A model generated the notes under the pieces. That model was not told where the DNA came from. It did not search any database and was given only the letters and a program-made list of their open reading frames with translations. This document shows, in pieces, positions 17,266 through 26,228 of a stretch of DNA of 41,521 nucleotides. The position numbers and the translations under genes are program-made. The DNA lies in the NCBI GenBank assembly GCA_002733415.1, contig NVVR01000028.1, positions 1 through 41,521 of the forward strand, read 5' to 3'. Numbering within the stretch: the first letter of the stretch is position 1; each line of letters starts with the position of its first letter. This DNA is from Kordia sp. (GTDB lineage: Bacteria; Bacteroidota; Bacteroidia; Flavobacteriales; Flavobacteriaceae).

Positions 17266-17295
17266 ATGTAGACTATAATTTTTATCAATTTAAAC

Positions 17296-17325
17296 AAAAA
17301 AGCGTCAAACTAAAAAGTTTAGCGC
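17296..17325 (-). terminator. Terminator or attenuator between tig and clpP
   Basis: On the minus strand GCGCTAAACT pairs with AGTTTGACGC (two mismatches in the stem) and is followed by TTTTTT. It lies between the tig stop (17356) and the clpP start (17265), so it may reduce rather than stop transcription into clpPX. Confidence 0.6.
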
Positions 17326-17355
17326 CTTAAAGATACTTAAATTTCTTTGTATTTT

Positions 17356-18678
17356 TTAGTTGTAAACTTCCTTAATGAACTCTTCATAGTTCAATTCTTT
17401 TACTTTTAAATTTATATTGTCTTTGTAAAAAGCTAATAATTTTTTACTTACCAATTGTTCGCCTAATTTTCTAGCTTCATCTTGGTTTGATAATACTCTA
17501 GCAACAATCCCTTCTAATTCTTCATCTGAAGGATTCGTTTGACCAAACTGAGCCATTTGAGTTCTTACCGTTTCTGTAGTATGTGTCTTTAAGTCTTCAA
17601 ATTGAACTTGGATGCCATTTTCTTTTAACAACTTTCCTTCAATTAATTGGTAACGTAAAGCTTTTTCTGATTTAGCGTATTCTTCTTTTGCTTGCTCTTC
17701 ACTTAAAGGATTCTCTCCGGAATTTTGCATCCATTTTTCTAAGAATGTTTGTGGTAAATCAAATTTTGTATTTTCAACTAAATGTTCAGTTACATCATTT
17801 AATAAACGTTGATCGGCTTGTTGTGCAAATTGTTTTCCAGCATCTTCCTTTAAACGTGCTTTAAGTTCACTCTCAGATTTAACAAGATCTTTCCCAAATA
17901 ATTTGTCAAAGAATTCTTGATCCATTTCTGCTAATGATCTATTGTTAGTTTCGGTAATTTCAAATGTAACTTCAATATCTAATCCTTGAACATCCTCATT
18001 ACTTACTTTTAGCGCGCTTATTAAATCATGCTCTTGGTTAAATAAGTTCTTTGTTTTAAGAATAAGAATATCTCCAATTTTAGCTTTTAAAAAATTTCCA
18101 GTATTAGTTTTACCTTTAATTTTATCTAAGCTAAAAGTAGTGGTGTTTTCAATGGCTTTTTCTTCATTTTTGAATACTCCTGTAATTTCAGTTTCTTCAG
18201 TGATTTCGGTAGTAGCACTAATTTTACCGTATTGTTTTCTGATGTTTTCTATTTGATCGTTGATCGTTTTTTCATCAGCAACAATATTATATTGTGTAAT
18301 GGCTTTTTTGTTTTTTAAGTTTACGTCAAAACTAGGTGCTAAGCCCAATTCAAATTGAAAAGAGAAATCTTCCCCTTCCCAGTTTAAATCATCTTGTTTC
18401 CTAGGTAATGGGTTTCCTAATAAATCAAGTTTTTCGGCTGCAAGATATTTGTTTAAGTTCTCTTGTAATATTTTATTTACTTCATCAACTAATACTGCTT
18501 TTCCGTACTGCTTCTTAACCATTCCCATTGGCACTTGGCCTTTACGAAAACCAGGGATATTAGCTTTTTTGCGGTAGTCAAGTAGTATTTTTTCTACCTT
18601 TTTGTTATAATCTTTTTTTTCGATTGCAACTGTTACAACAGCATTAAGTGCGTCAATGTTTTCTCGTGTGATATTCAT
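17356..18678 (-). CDS. tig: Trigger factor (ribosome-associated chaperone)
   Basis: 440 residues. The N-terminal ribosome-binding domain has the signature IPGFRKGQVPMGMVKKQYG. The C-terminal chaperone arms follow from about residue 260 (LAEMDQEFFDKLFGKD onward). In the middle (about 150-245), where a FKBP-type prolyl isomerase domain is expected, the usual GD-V-xx-D-F-x-G signature is not evident, so that domain is degenerate or lost. The promoter at 18712-18741 drives tig, and the gene leads the cluster tig-clpP-clpX, a widely conserved proteostasis order. Confidence 0.92.
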   Translation of the reverse strand: MNITRENIDALNAVVTVAIEKKDYNKKVEKILLDYRKKANIPGFRKGQVPMGMVKKQYGKAVLVDEVNKILQENLNKYLAAEKLDLLGNPLPRKQDDLNWEGEDFSFQFELGLAPSFDVNLKNKKAITQYNIVADEKTINDQIENIRKQYGKISATTEITEETEITGVFKNEEKAIENTTTFSLDKIKGKTNTGNFLKAKIGDILILKTKNLFNQEHDLISALKVSNEDVQGLDIEVTFEITETNNRSLAEMDQEFFDKLFGKDLVKSESELKARLKEDAGKQFAQQADQRLLNDVTEHLVENTKFDLPQTFLEKWMQNSGENPLSEEQAKEEYAKSEKALRYQLIEGKLLKENGIQVQFEDLKTHTTETVRTQMAQFGQTNPSDEELEGIVARVLSNQDEARKLGEQLVSKKLLAFYKDNINLKVKELNYEEFIKEVYN

Positions 18679-18711
18679 ATTAATCTATTTGAAATAGTAA
18701 ATTTACGTGTG

Positions 18712-18741
18712 CAAAAATAGCACATTTTTATAAGATTACAA
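18712..18741 (-). promoter_or_regulatory. Promoter of tig
   Basis: Read on the minus strand: TTG (18741-18739), a 19-base spacer, then TATTTTTG (18719-18712). It gives a predicted leader of about 30 bases. Confidence 0.7.
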
Positions 18742-18784
18742 ATTTTTTGCAATCACCAGTAGTTTAATACTACCAAGGAGTTTG

Positions 18785-18855
18785 ATTTCCCAAGGCTTGC
18801 CTCGAAATGCAATATGCTTTTTTCGGGAGCTTACCTCGCGCCCTTGAGGCGAGGT
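18785..18855. repeat. Structured intergenic repeat, copy B
   Basis: It matches copy A (2249-2319) along its length and has the same orientation. CCTCGC (18834-18839) pairs with GCGAGG (18849-18854), and AGGCTTGCCT near the left end is also self-complementary. It lies between the tig start region and the holin-family stop. Confidence 0.6.
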
Positions 18856-18891
18856 TGTTGATTCTGACTGTTAGTAATTATCTTTTTGAAT

Positions 18892-19239
18892 TTATTTTTT
18901 ATTCTCTTTCAACACTTTGTGTAGTATTGATTGTAAAACAGAAAGTAGTATGCTAAATAACAATGCCCAGAATATACTAGTTACCGTAAAACCGCTAATA
19001 AAATATCCTGCTATTAATATTATAACCGCATTAATAACAAATAGGAATAAACCTAGGGTTACTATCGTGAGTGGGATTGTAAAGAAAATTATTAAGGGGC
19101 GAACCAGTGTATTTAGGAAGCCAAGTACTATTGCAACGATAATTGCAGTGGTATAGCTTTCAATTGTGATTCCTGGTAGTATATTGGCTAAAACAAAAAC
19201 TGCAATAGCACTTAATAGTATTTTTAATATATAATTCAT
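18892..19239 (-). CDS. Four-TM phage holin family membrane protein (PF04020-like)
   Basis: 115 residues from ATG 19239 (MNYILKILLSAIAV). Four hydrophobic segments with the family's NTLVRPLIIFFTIPLTIVTLG motif identify the small holin-like family, a chromosomal membrane protein not tied to a prophage here. An upstream in-frame TTG at 19305 lies within the SGNH-gene terminator and is rejected. Function unknown. Confidence 0.85.
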   Translation of the reverse strand: MNYILKILLSAIAVFVLANILPGITIESYTTAIIVAIVLGFLNTLVRPLIIFFTIPLTIVTLGLFLFVINAVIILIAGYFISGFTVTSIFWALLFSILLSVLQSILHKVLKENKK

Positions 19240-19280
19240 TGTAGTGTTATTTGTAAAGTATATTGCTAAAAGTATACCAC

Positions 19281-19315
19281 AAAAAAAACGTTGCCAATTT
19301 GGCAACGTTTTTTTT
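19281..19315 (-). terminator. Terminator after the SGNH lipoprotein gene
   Basis: A 15-bp perfect stem: AAAAAAAACGTTGCC (19281-19295) with GGCAACGTTTTTTTT (19301-19315), loop AATTT. It lies 25 bases after the stop at 19340. Confidence 0.9.
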
Positions 19316-19339
19316 GATTTTTATAAAACTAAACTATAA

Positions 19340-20962
19340 TTAGTCAATATATACTGTTGGGTAATTACCAGTATTTGTTTCTGGAATTGTAGCGTTAAAC
19401 TCTTCGTTAATTCTTTTAAGAATTATGTTAGAAATAAATGCATATCCTCTAGCTGTAGGGTGAACACCGTCTAAAGAAAAACCTCCACCAGTTGCATATT
19501 CACCTGTAATGGTTACGCCGTTAGATGATAAGCCTCCAATAGATAATTGCTCCATAGCAGCTTTAACATCAACTAAAATTACATTTTCTTTAGCTGCTGC
19601 AAGCATGCTAATAGAATTGTTGTATGCAGTTTGCGCATTAGTGATCATTGTCAGCTCATTAGCGGTTAATACCCATTTATCTTCTAATGGGAGTGTAATT
19701 CCTTCAGATGCAAATTGAGTAGCCATAGCTGCTGGTAAGCCTTGCGCTTCTAATCCGTCGGCAACATCTTGATTGATAGTTCCTATAATTGAAGAACTTG
19801 GTAAAACTAATAGGTCGTTAGCGTTTGCTTGTCTTGATTGACCATAAGTAGTTCCTAGTAAATTAGCAACTAATGGTGCAGCGGCAGCAGGTAAGCCAAG
19901 AGATTCTACAAATGGTACAAATGCTGGGCTACCAAGAAATACTGCTGTTATTTGAGCAGACAAGTCAACTAAGTTTTCATCTATTATTACAACTGCGCTT
20001 GCACTTGTCTCTGAAAATACGATTGAACGTTCAGGAACGCCTAAATATGCATAAACTCCGTTTAATTGACTAAAAATTCCATTTAATGTAGGGATTTGAG
20101 GTCCAAAATCAGGGTTTGTTGGGTCTAGTGGTGCATATGGTACTGTTGTGAAATAAGGTATTGAAGTTACACTAGGTAAATTCATTACAACTCCTTTTGC
20201 TCCGTTAGCGGTTAAGCCGTTTAACAAAGCATCGTAGGTTCCGTGAAATAATGTTGGATCAGTTATGTCATTACCTCCATAAGTTGTAGGGTTTAGATTT
20301 CCTAATTGGTCAACTCCAACTCCGCCAGAAGTAGCAAACGATAAAATATCGTTGTTTCCTATCCATAATGAAAAGAACGTTGGGTTTTGAGCAACGGCGT
20401 CACCAAGCATTGTAGCTGATGGGCTAGAGGCCATTCTTACAAAATATGGATTTGCAGTTCCGTCAAGTATACCTGATGCTTCTCCATATACATCAGAAAG
20501 TAAATGAAATGATTTTGCTCCTGGAGCAGAAACATTATTAAAAGGGCCTACTAAAACGTTAGTAGGGTCTGTAGTAGAGGGTTGTGCTAGATTGTCGGTC
20601 GGTGGCACTAGGTTAGTTAGTACTAAAGGGTCTCCGCTAAGAACTAATCTCGTGTCAGCTATTGGTGAGCCTCCAAGCATAAGACCTCCAATATTGTCAC
20701 TTACCAAGGGTTGTGTAAACGCACCACCATCAACATGACTAAATCTATCTGCTAATATGTTTGGGTATGAGTGTTTTTGTCCATCTAAGTAAAGGGCGTC
20801 ATCAGCATATCCTGCGGTAAGGGAATTTCCAACTGAGACAAAAGTGCTAAAATCAGCTGTTCCTGCTGAATAAAAACTAGCGTCTTCTACTGAGTTGTCT
20901 AGTTCAGGCTCACAGGCTACTAAACCTAAAGCTATAATTGCTATATATTTTATGTTTTTCAT
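19340..20962 (-). CDS. SGNH/GDSL-type hydrolase lipoprotein
   Basis: 540 residues. The N-terminal lipobox LVAC has Cys17. Block I reads GNSLTAGY (Ser47 nucleophile) instead of GDSL; the block III-like SLWIGNNDIL gives the Asn, and the C-terminal catalytic pair is Asp498-x-x-His501 (DGVHPTARGY). A long insertion separates the blocks. SGNH enzymes cleave esters of lipids or glycans; the substrate here is not predictable. Its gene follows the FadL-type porin by 20 bases in the same direction and ends at a strong terminator, so the two probably act on the same outer-membrane lipid substrate. Confidence 0.88.
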   Translation of the reverse strand: MKNIKYIAIIALGLVACEPELDNSVEDASFYSAGTADFSTFVSVGNSLTAGYADDALYLDGQKHSYPNILADRFSHVDGGAFTQPLVSDNIGGLMLGGSPIADTRLVLSGDPLVLTNLVPPTDNLAQPSTTDPTNVLVGPFNNVSAPGAKSFHLLSDVYGEASGILDGTANPYFVRMASSPSATMLGDAVAQNPTFFSLWIGNNDILSFATSGGVGVDQLGNLNPTTYGGNDITDPTLFHGTYDALLNGLTANGAKGVVMNLPSVTSIPYFTTVPYAPLDPTNPDFGPQIPTLNGIFSQLNGVYAYLGVPERSIVFSETSASAVVIIDENLVDLSAQITAVFLGSPAFVPFVESLGLPAAAAPLVANLLGTTYGQSRQANANDLLVLPSSSIIGTINQDVADGLEAQGLPAAMATQFASEGITLPLEDKWVLTANELTMITNAQTAYNNSISMLAAAKENVILVDVKAAMEQLSIGGLSSNGVTITGEYATGGGFSLDGVHPTARGYAFISNIILKRINEEFNATIPETNTGNYPTVYID

Positions 20963-20982
20963 AATTTTTTCTTTTAAAAATC

Positions 20983-22230
20983 TTATAATTTATATGATAT
21001 TCCTATGCCTGGAGCTATTACAGATGATTTGTATGTTCCTTCAAACGGCACGTTTTGTCCGTTTTCTTGGTAATGGTCATATGAATTGTCAATTTCTTCA
21101 AAATGTAAGTATAAGAATGATGCGTCAATTGATAATTTATCATTTACTTTATAAGACAAGCCTCCTGTATACCCTACAGAGTCGTTACGGGGGGTTTCTG
21201 GAGCAAAATAGCCATCTTGTACTGGAGATTCATCAAAGTAAACACCTGTTCTTAAGGTTATCTTGTCGCAAGCTTTATATTGAAGTCCAAATCTAAATGT
21301 TTCAGAATCTTTGTAGTTTCTTGGGTTAGTTGAGGTACCAATATCATTTGAAAACTCAACAGTTAGTGCTTCATATTCACTCCATTTTGCAAAGTTGTAG
21401 TCAAAAGCAAATAAGAATTTTTCGCAAAACTCATAAGAAATACCCGCTGTTATTTCTGCAGGCATCGGTAATGTTGCATTGAATGTTCCGTCAGATAAAT
21501 CATTTGGTAATGATGAGGGTACATTCTCAAAATCAGTTTCACCACCTTCAACAACCATATCTACTTTTGAACGGTAGTTGAAACCAATATTTAATTTTTC
21601 TATTGGTTTTATCATTATTCCAATAGTGTATCCCCATGCAGAAATTCCTTTTTCCTTAATGGTAACATTTGTTCTGTTTCCATCAATGTCTACTAAAGAT
21701 CTACTTAAGTTTTTATTAAAGTTGACAGAGCCGTTTGCGTAAATTGCTCCACCACCAATACTTAATTGGTCACTAATTTTTAGTGCAATTGTAGGTTGAA
21801 CAAAAATAGCTTTTAACTCAATGTTGTTTACTAAGTGTGAGCCAGCCCAATCTTTTTCCCATTCAACTGAACTACCGTAAGGAGTGTATATTCCTAGTCC
21901 AAATGAAAGCCAGTTGTTAGCTTTGTAAGTTGCGAAAACGTTAAAAGGTGTTCCAAGTGGATTGTTAGTGTTTTCTGCAATACCATAAGTTTTGTTTTCA
22001 TAACGTGTTTCGCCTATTATTCCAGAGACTCCAAGTGAAAAGTTCATTTTTCCATCCAAAAATGAAATACTAGCTGGATTAAAAAAGACAGACTCAGCAC
22101 TGCTAATTACAGCTACACCAGTATGTCCCATTGCTAATTGTTTTTGTCCTTGGATAGATACTCTATAACCACCGGCATATAGTGTAGATCCCGCAAGAAA
22201 AAACAAAACAAAAGATAAGAGTTTTTTCAT
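20983..22230 (-). CDS. OmpP1/FadL-family outer-membrane transporter
   Basis: 415 residues with a signal peptide (residues 1-19, ending LYAGGYRV). The mature N-terminus GYRVSIQGQKQLAMGHTGVAV and VFFNPASISFL are the FadL/TodX plug signature, followed by beta-barrel strands and an ending of aromatic strands (ISYKL). FadL proteins take hydrophobic molecules such as long-chain fatty acids across the outer membrane. It is the first gene of a pair with the SGNH lipoprotein. Confidence 0.92.
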   Translation of the reverse strand: MKKLLSFVLFFLAGSTLYAGGYRVSIQGQKQLAMGHTGVAVISSAESVFFNPASISFLDGKMNFSLGVSGIIGETRYENKTYGIAENTNNPLGTPFNVFATYKANNWLSFGLGIYTPYGSSVEWEKDWAGSHLVNNIELKAIFVQPTIALKISDQLSIGGGAIYANGSVNFNKNLSRSLVDIDGNRTNVTIKEKGISAWGYTIGIMIKPIEKLNIGFNYRSKVDMVVEGGETDFENVPSSLPNDLSDGTFNATLPMPAEITAGISYEFCEKFLFAFDYNFAKWSEYEALTVEFSNDIGTSTNPRNYKDSETFRFGLQYKACDKITLRTGVYFDESPVQDGYFAPETPRNDSVGYTGGLSYKVNDKLSIDASFLYLHFEEIDNSYDHYQENGQNVPFEGTYKSSVIAPGIGISYKL

Positions 22231-22302
22231 AATAAAAATTTAATTTCTGATTAAGTTAATTCGTTGTGCATGTTATGTATGCATAGCAATAATACAAATA
22301 AT

Positions 22303-23064
22303 TTAGCAAAACTGCATAGTTTTCTTGTAGAATTCTTGAGGGTGCTCGGCGTGAAGCCAATGCCCGGAATTACTGATTTCATCAATGTGTGCTTCAGGGA
22401 AATTTCGCTCAATTGTTATAGCGTCATCCTGTGTAATGTAGTTTGAATTACTACCTTTTAAGAATAAAGTAGGTTTTTTGAATTTGCTTGTAGATTGATA
22501 AGTAATGACTACTTCGTTATATTTTTTTAGTAGTACTGGTAAGTTGAAGCGGTATGCTAATTCAGTTTTTTCTTTTCTGTAAATATTCTTCATTAAAAAT
22601 TGGATAACTCCAGCTTCAGTGATGTATTTGCTTAAGATAAACTCAATTTCTTTTCTTGATTTTTGAATTGAGAAGTCAACCTCAGATAGTGCTTTTAATA
22701 TATATTGATGATGAGCAGGGTAGGTTTTTGGTGCAATGTCAGCAATAATTAATTTCTGAACGAACTCCGGGTAAGTTAATGCAAATTGCATAGCTGTTTT
22801 GCCCCCCATAGAATGGCCTAATAAGATGCACTTTTCTAGCTTGTGAAAATCAATATATTTTTTTAAATCGTCAACCATTAGATTGTATGAGAATTCTTCA
22901 GAATGAAAACTTCTTCCGTGATTTCGTTGGTCAATTAAATGAACTTCAAAATCCTCAGCGTATTTATTACCTAGTGTTTTCCAGTTGTCAGACATTCCTA
23001 GAAATCCATGAAGGATTAAAAAGGGTTGTCCGGTCCCTAGGATTTTGGAGTGTAATAATTTCAT
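22303..23064 (-). CDS. Alpha/beta-fold hydrolase
   Basis: 253 residues. The nucleophile elbow GHSMGGK (Ser), LHGFLGMSDNWKTL (oxyanion region), VHLIDQRNHGRS and the late SGHWLHAEHPQEF (catalytic His) place it with YbfF-like esterases. The substrate is unknown. It lies downstream of pdxJ on the same strand with a 36-base gap. Confidence 0.92.
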   Translation of the reverse strand: MKLLHSKILGTGQPFLILHGFLGMSDNWKTLGNKYAEDFEVHLIDQRNHGRSFHSEEFSYNLMVDDLKKYIDFHKLEKCILLGHSMGGKTAMQFALTYPEFVQKLIIADIAPKTYPAHHQYILKALSEVDFSIQKSRKEIEFILSKYITEAGVIQFLMKNIYRKEKTELAYRFNLPVLLKKYNEVVITYQSTSKFKKPTLFLKGSNSNYITQDDAITIERNFPEAHIDEISNSGHWLHAEHPQEFYKKTMQFC

Positions 23065-23100
23065 ATAGTTTAAGAAATTTGTTTTGAATATTATGGGTTT

Positions 23101-23817
23101 TTAGTTTTTCAATTTATTTAAATACATGTTAATTACATTTTCAATTCCTAAATAGATTGATTCGGAAATTAATGCATGGCCGATTGATACTTCAAGCAGT
23201 CCAGGGATGTTTTCTTTGAAAAATTTAATATTATCTAAGCTTAGATCGTGTCCGGCATTTACTCCAATATTTAAATCATTTGCTAAAATTGCGCATTCAG
23301 TATATGGTTTTATAGCTTTAGGGTTTCCTTTGGTGAATTGATCAGCAAACTCTTCCGTGTATAACTCTATTCTGTCTGCGTTAATTTTTTTTGCGCCTTC
23401 AATCATTTTTAATGATGGGTCAACAAAAACAGAAGTTCTAATGTTATTTCGTTTAAATTCTGTAATAACATCTGTAAGGAAATCATGGTGTTTAATAGTG
23501 TCCCATCCTGCATTTGAGGTAATTGCATTCACTGCGTCAGGAACTAATGTAACCTGAGTGGGGTTTGTTTCCAGAACTAATTGAATAAATTTCTCGTTAG
23601 GGTTTCCTTCGATGTTAAATTCAGTAGTTACAATTTTACTTAAGTCTCTTGCGTCTTGGTATCTGATGTGTCTTTCATCAGGTCTTGGGTGTATGGTAAT
23701 TCCTTCTGCGCCAAAGCGTTCAATGTCACTAGCTACGTGTAGTAAGTTTGGTGTGTTTCCGCCTCTAGAATTTCTAAGAGTTGCAATTTTATTTATGTTT
23801 ACGCTTAACTTTGTCAT
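23101..23817 (-). CDS. pdxJ: Pyridoxine 5'-phosphate synthase
   Basis: 238 residues from ATG 23817 (MTKLSVNINKIATLRNSRGG); the in-frame TTG at 23838 overlaps the likely -7 box TAAATTTG (23843-23836) and is rejected. Motifs: GAEGITIHPRPDERHI, EFNIEGNP, TLVPD, ELYTEEFA, NAGHDL and SIGHALISES. PdxJ condenses 1-deoxyxylulose-5-phosphate with 3-amino-2-oxopropyl phosphate to give pyridoxine phosphate (vitamin B6). It is transcribed divergently from the CBS/NAD kinase operon. Confidence 0.95.
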   Translation of the reverse strand: MTKLSVNINKIATLRNSRGGNTPNLLHVASDIERFGAEGITIHPRPDERHIRYQDARDLSKIVTTEFNIEGNPNEKFIQLVLETNPTQVTLVPDAVNAITSNAGWDTIKHHDFLTDVITEFKRNNIRTSVFVDPSLKMIEGAKKINADRIELYTEEFADQFTKGNPKAIKPYTECAILANDLNIGVNAGHDLSLDNIKFFKENIPGLLEVSIGHALISESIYLGIENVINMYLNKLKN

Positions 23818-23891
23818 CGTTGAAAAATTGAGTGACAAATTTAGGGCTTATTCCTATAAATTGGTTAATTTGCATTATAAATTTATAACTA

Positions 23892-24545
23892 ATGAATCTT
23901 AGTGAACTCATTATAAATGACATTAAACCTGTAGGAATAAATCAGAAAATTCGTTTGATTCAGCAGCTGTTTAATAACCTAACCTATTCTCATATTCCTA
24001 TCTGTTTAGGAGAGGAGTTTATAGGTTGTATTTCTGAAAATGATATTCATTGTTTTGAATCAGAAGTAACTATAAAGGATTGTCAATATGCTGTAGAGTT
24101 ATTCTCCGTAAACAATACTACTAATTGGTTAGATGTGCTTGAGGCGTTTGCTCAAAACTCAACAAATGTGATGCCTGTATTACAGGAAGGAAAGTATATA
24201 GGTTATTATGAATTGAAAGATATTATAAGTTTGTTTGATCAGACCCCGTTTTTTTATGAGCCAGGAGCAGTATTGATTGTTAGGAAAGAAGTGAAAGAGT
24301 ACTCGTTTAGCGAAATCTCTCAAATTGTAGAGTCTAATAATGCAAAGGTACTAGGTGCTTTTTTGTCAAAATTTGAAAACGATACCGCGGAGATTACTGT
24401 TAAGATAAATAACACAAGCTTGACAGATATTATTCAGACATTTATTCGTTACGGGTATGAAGTTGTTGCTGGTCATGAAGAGGAGTCCTATGTGCAGGAT
24501 TTAAAAGACAGGTCGGATTATTTGAAGAAATATTTGGATATATAG
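23892..24545 (+). CDS. CBS-domain protein
   Basis: 217 residues. An N-terminal pair of CBS motifs (about 1-125: LSELIINDIKPVG..., SHIPICLGEEFIGCISENDI, NVMPVLQEGKYIGYYELKDI) is followed by an ACT-like C-terminal part (FEPG AVLIVRKEVKEYS, AEITVKINNTSLTDII). CBS pairs sense adenine nucleotides. It stops two bases before NAD kinase starts, so a role in sensing nucleotide or cofactor state for that gene is plausible but unproven. Confidence 0.85.
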   Translation: MNLSELIINDIKPVGINQKIRLIQQLFNNLTYSHIPICLGEEFIGCISENDIHCFESEVTIKDCQYAVELFSVNNTTNWLDVLEAFAQNSTNVMPVLQEGKYIGYYELKDIISLFDQTPFFYEPGAVLIVRKEVKEYSFSEISQIVESNNAKVLGAFLSKFENDTAEITVKINNTSLTDIIQTFIRYGYEVVAGHEEESYVQDLKDRSDYLKKYLDI

Positions 24546-24547
24546 CT

Positions 24548-25432
24548 ATGATGAAAGTTGCAATTTATGGAAGGTTTGAGAATAATTTTCCAAAAGAGTA
24601 TGTGAGTATAGTTTTGGAGCAATTGAGTATTCATGATGTTTCAATTTATGTTGAATCTTCTGCATTAAAATATATAGAGCAAATTTCGAGTGAAGGTTTT
24701 AGTTCCTTTAGTTCGTATAAAGATCTAGATGATTCCTTTGCCTTTTTTATCAGTATTGGGGGAGATGGAACTATTTTAAGATCGATATCCTATGTTAGGA
24801 ATTCAGGTATACCTATAGTAGGTGTTAATACTGGTCGGATGGGGTTTTTAGCAACCATTCAAAAAGATAAAATAAAATCGTCAATTGATGAAATCGTCAA
24901 AGGAGAATATGGTATTTCTGAAAGGAGTTTATTGAAGCTTAAAAGTGAAACAAAAATTGAGGGATTGGATGAGGAATTTAATTTTGCATTAAATGAGATT
25001 TCGGTAAGTAGAAAAAATACCACATCGATGATTAAGGTTCAGACTTTTTTAAATAATGAATACTTAACATCTTATTGGGCTGACGGGTTGATTGTTGCGT
25101 CACCAACTGGATCCACGGGGTATTCCTTGAGTTGCGGTGGACCGGTAGTTGCGCCGGATTCGGATAGTTTTGTATTAACTCCGATTGCGCCTCACAATCT
25201 TAACGCAAGACCTTTGGTTATTCCTGAGAAAACAGAAATAAAACTAATCGTTGGAGGTAGGGAGGATTCACATTTAGTGTCTTTAGATTCTAGAGTGATT
25301 ACGGTTAAAAACGGAACAGAATTGATAATTCAAAAGGCTGATTTTAATATAAATATGATAGAGCCGAAAGGAGAGAGTTTCCTTCATACACTTCGTAATA
25401 AGTTATTGTGGGGAGAAGATAATAGAAATTAA
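24548..25432 (+). CDS. nadK: NAD kinase
   Basis: 294 residues. Signature GGDGTILRSI, VNTGRMGFLAT, LNEISVSR, and the second motif DGLIVASPTGSTGYSLSCGGPVVAPD define the NAD kinase/diacylglycerol kinase-like fold. It phosphorylates NAD to NADP. It begins two bases after the CBS gene (ATGATG at 24548; the second Met is an equally possible start) and ends in a gap of 94 bases before DUF6089. Confidence 0.95.
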   Translation: MMKVAIYGRFENNFPKEYVSIVLEQLSIHDVSIYVESSALKYIEQISSEGFSSFSSYKDLDDSFAFFISIGGDGTILRSISYVRNSGIPIVGVNTGRMGFLATIQKDKIKSSIDEIVKGEYGISERSLLKLKSETKIEGLDEEFNFALNEISVSRKNTTSMIKVQTFLNNEYLTSYWADGLIVASPTGSTGYSLSCGGPVVAPDSDSFVLTPIAPHNLNARPLVIPEKTEIKLIVGGREDSHLVSLDSRVITVKNGTELIIQKADFNINMIEPKGESFLHTLRNKLLWGEDNRN

Positions 25433-25477
25433 AACAATAAAAGTTTATAAATGATGTTTTATAGTGGGCATGTTTAA

Positions 25478-25508
25478 TTGCGTGAACTGAGTCATTTTTA
25501 TATATTTG
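25478..25508 (+). promoter_or_regulatory. Promoter of the DUF6089-uppS-bamA-ompH operon
   Basis: TTG at 25478-25480, a 20-base spacer, then TATATTTG at 25501-25508. The likely start is about 15 bases before the ATG at 25527, and the site excludes the in-frame TTG at 25506. Confidence 0.7.
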
Positions 25509-25526
25509 CAAACTTTTGAGAACACT

Positions 25527-26225
25527 ATGTATCGTTTAACTATTTTATTATTAATGTTTTGCTTTTTTTCTTTCGGACAAATCCATGAAGTTGGAGTGTT
25601 TGTCGGGGGGTCAAATGCAATTGCAGATGTTGGATCTGGAAAGTATGTAAATCCAAATGATATTGCTATTGGAGGAATATATAAATGGAACAGGAGTACT
25701 AGGCATTCGTACCGATTGTCAGCTATATATTCAAGTATATCAGGTGATGATTCAAAGTCGTCGGACCCGAGAAGAAAACAAAGAGGGTTAACATTTAAGA
25801 ACGAAATCAAAGAAATTACTGCGGGGATGGAGTTCACGTTCTGGGAGTTCGACTTACATGATCAACATAATTACGCAATTAAAACTACACCTTACTTGTT
25901 TACAGGGTTGTCTTATTTTAATTACAATGCATTAGTATTAAGGTCAGATAATAAAATTGAAGAGTATAATTCTCACAATTCATTAGCAATACCTATGGTT
26001 GTAGGAATTAAATCTGCAATAACAAAGCAATTTGTGCTTGCTGTAGAAATAGGTGCTCGTTATACATTCACTGATGATCTTGATGGAAGTAATCCAGTAA
26101 GAGATAAAGAGGGGTTTGAATCATTAAAATTTGGGAATACAAATAGTAATGATTGGTACGTGTTTACAGGTGTGACATTAACGTATACATTTGGTAAAAA
26201 TCCTTGTTTTTGTAATATAAATTAA
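25527..26225 (+). CDS. DUF6089 family outer-membrane-type protein
   Basis: 232 residues from ATG 25527 (MYRLTILLLMFCFF, signal peptide to about 18, FGQ). Beta-rich barrel pattern: EVGVFVGGSNAIADVG, IGGIYKWN, YRLSAIYSSI, GMEFTFWEF, YLFTGLSYFNY, AVEIGARYTFTDDL, VFTGVTLTYTFG. It resembles small eight-stranded outer-membrane proteins and carries the DUF6089 family hallmark of Flavobacteriaceae next to uppS. It leads an envelope-biogenesis operon. Function unknown. Confidence 0.82.
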   Translation: MYRLTILLLMFCFFSFGQIHEVGVFVGGSNAIADVGSGKYVNPNDIAIGGIYKWNRSTRHSYRLSAIYSSISGDDSKSSDPRRKQRGLTFKNEIKEITAGMEFTFWEFDLHDQHNYAIKTTPYLFTGLSYFNYNALVLRSDNKIEEYNSHNSLAIPMVVGIKSAITKQFVLAVEIGARYTFTDDLDGSNPVRDKEGFESLKFGNTNSNDWYVFTGVTLTYTFGKNPCFCNIN

Positions 26226-26228
26226 ATC

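Noticed and set aside
18892..19239. Reading the holin-family gene as evidence of a prophage
   Set aside because: The family is widely chromosomal, and no terminase, portal, integrase or lysin is nearby.
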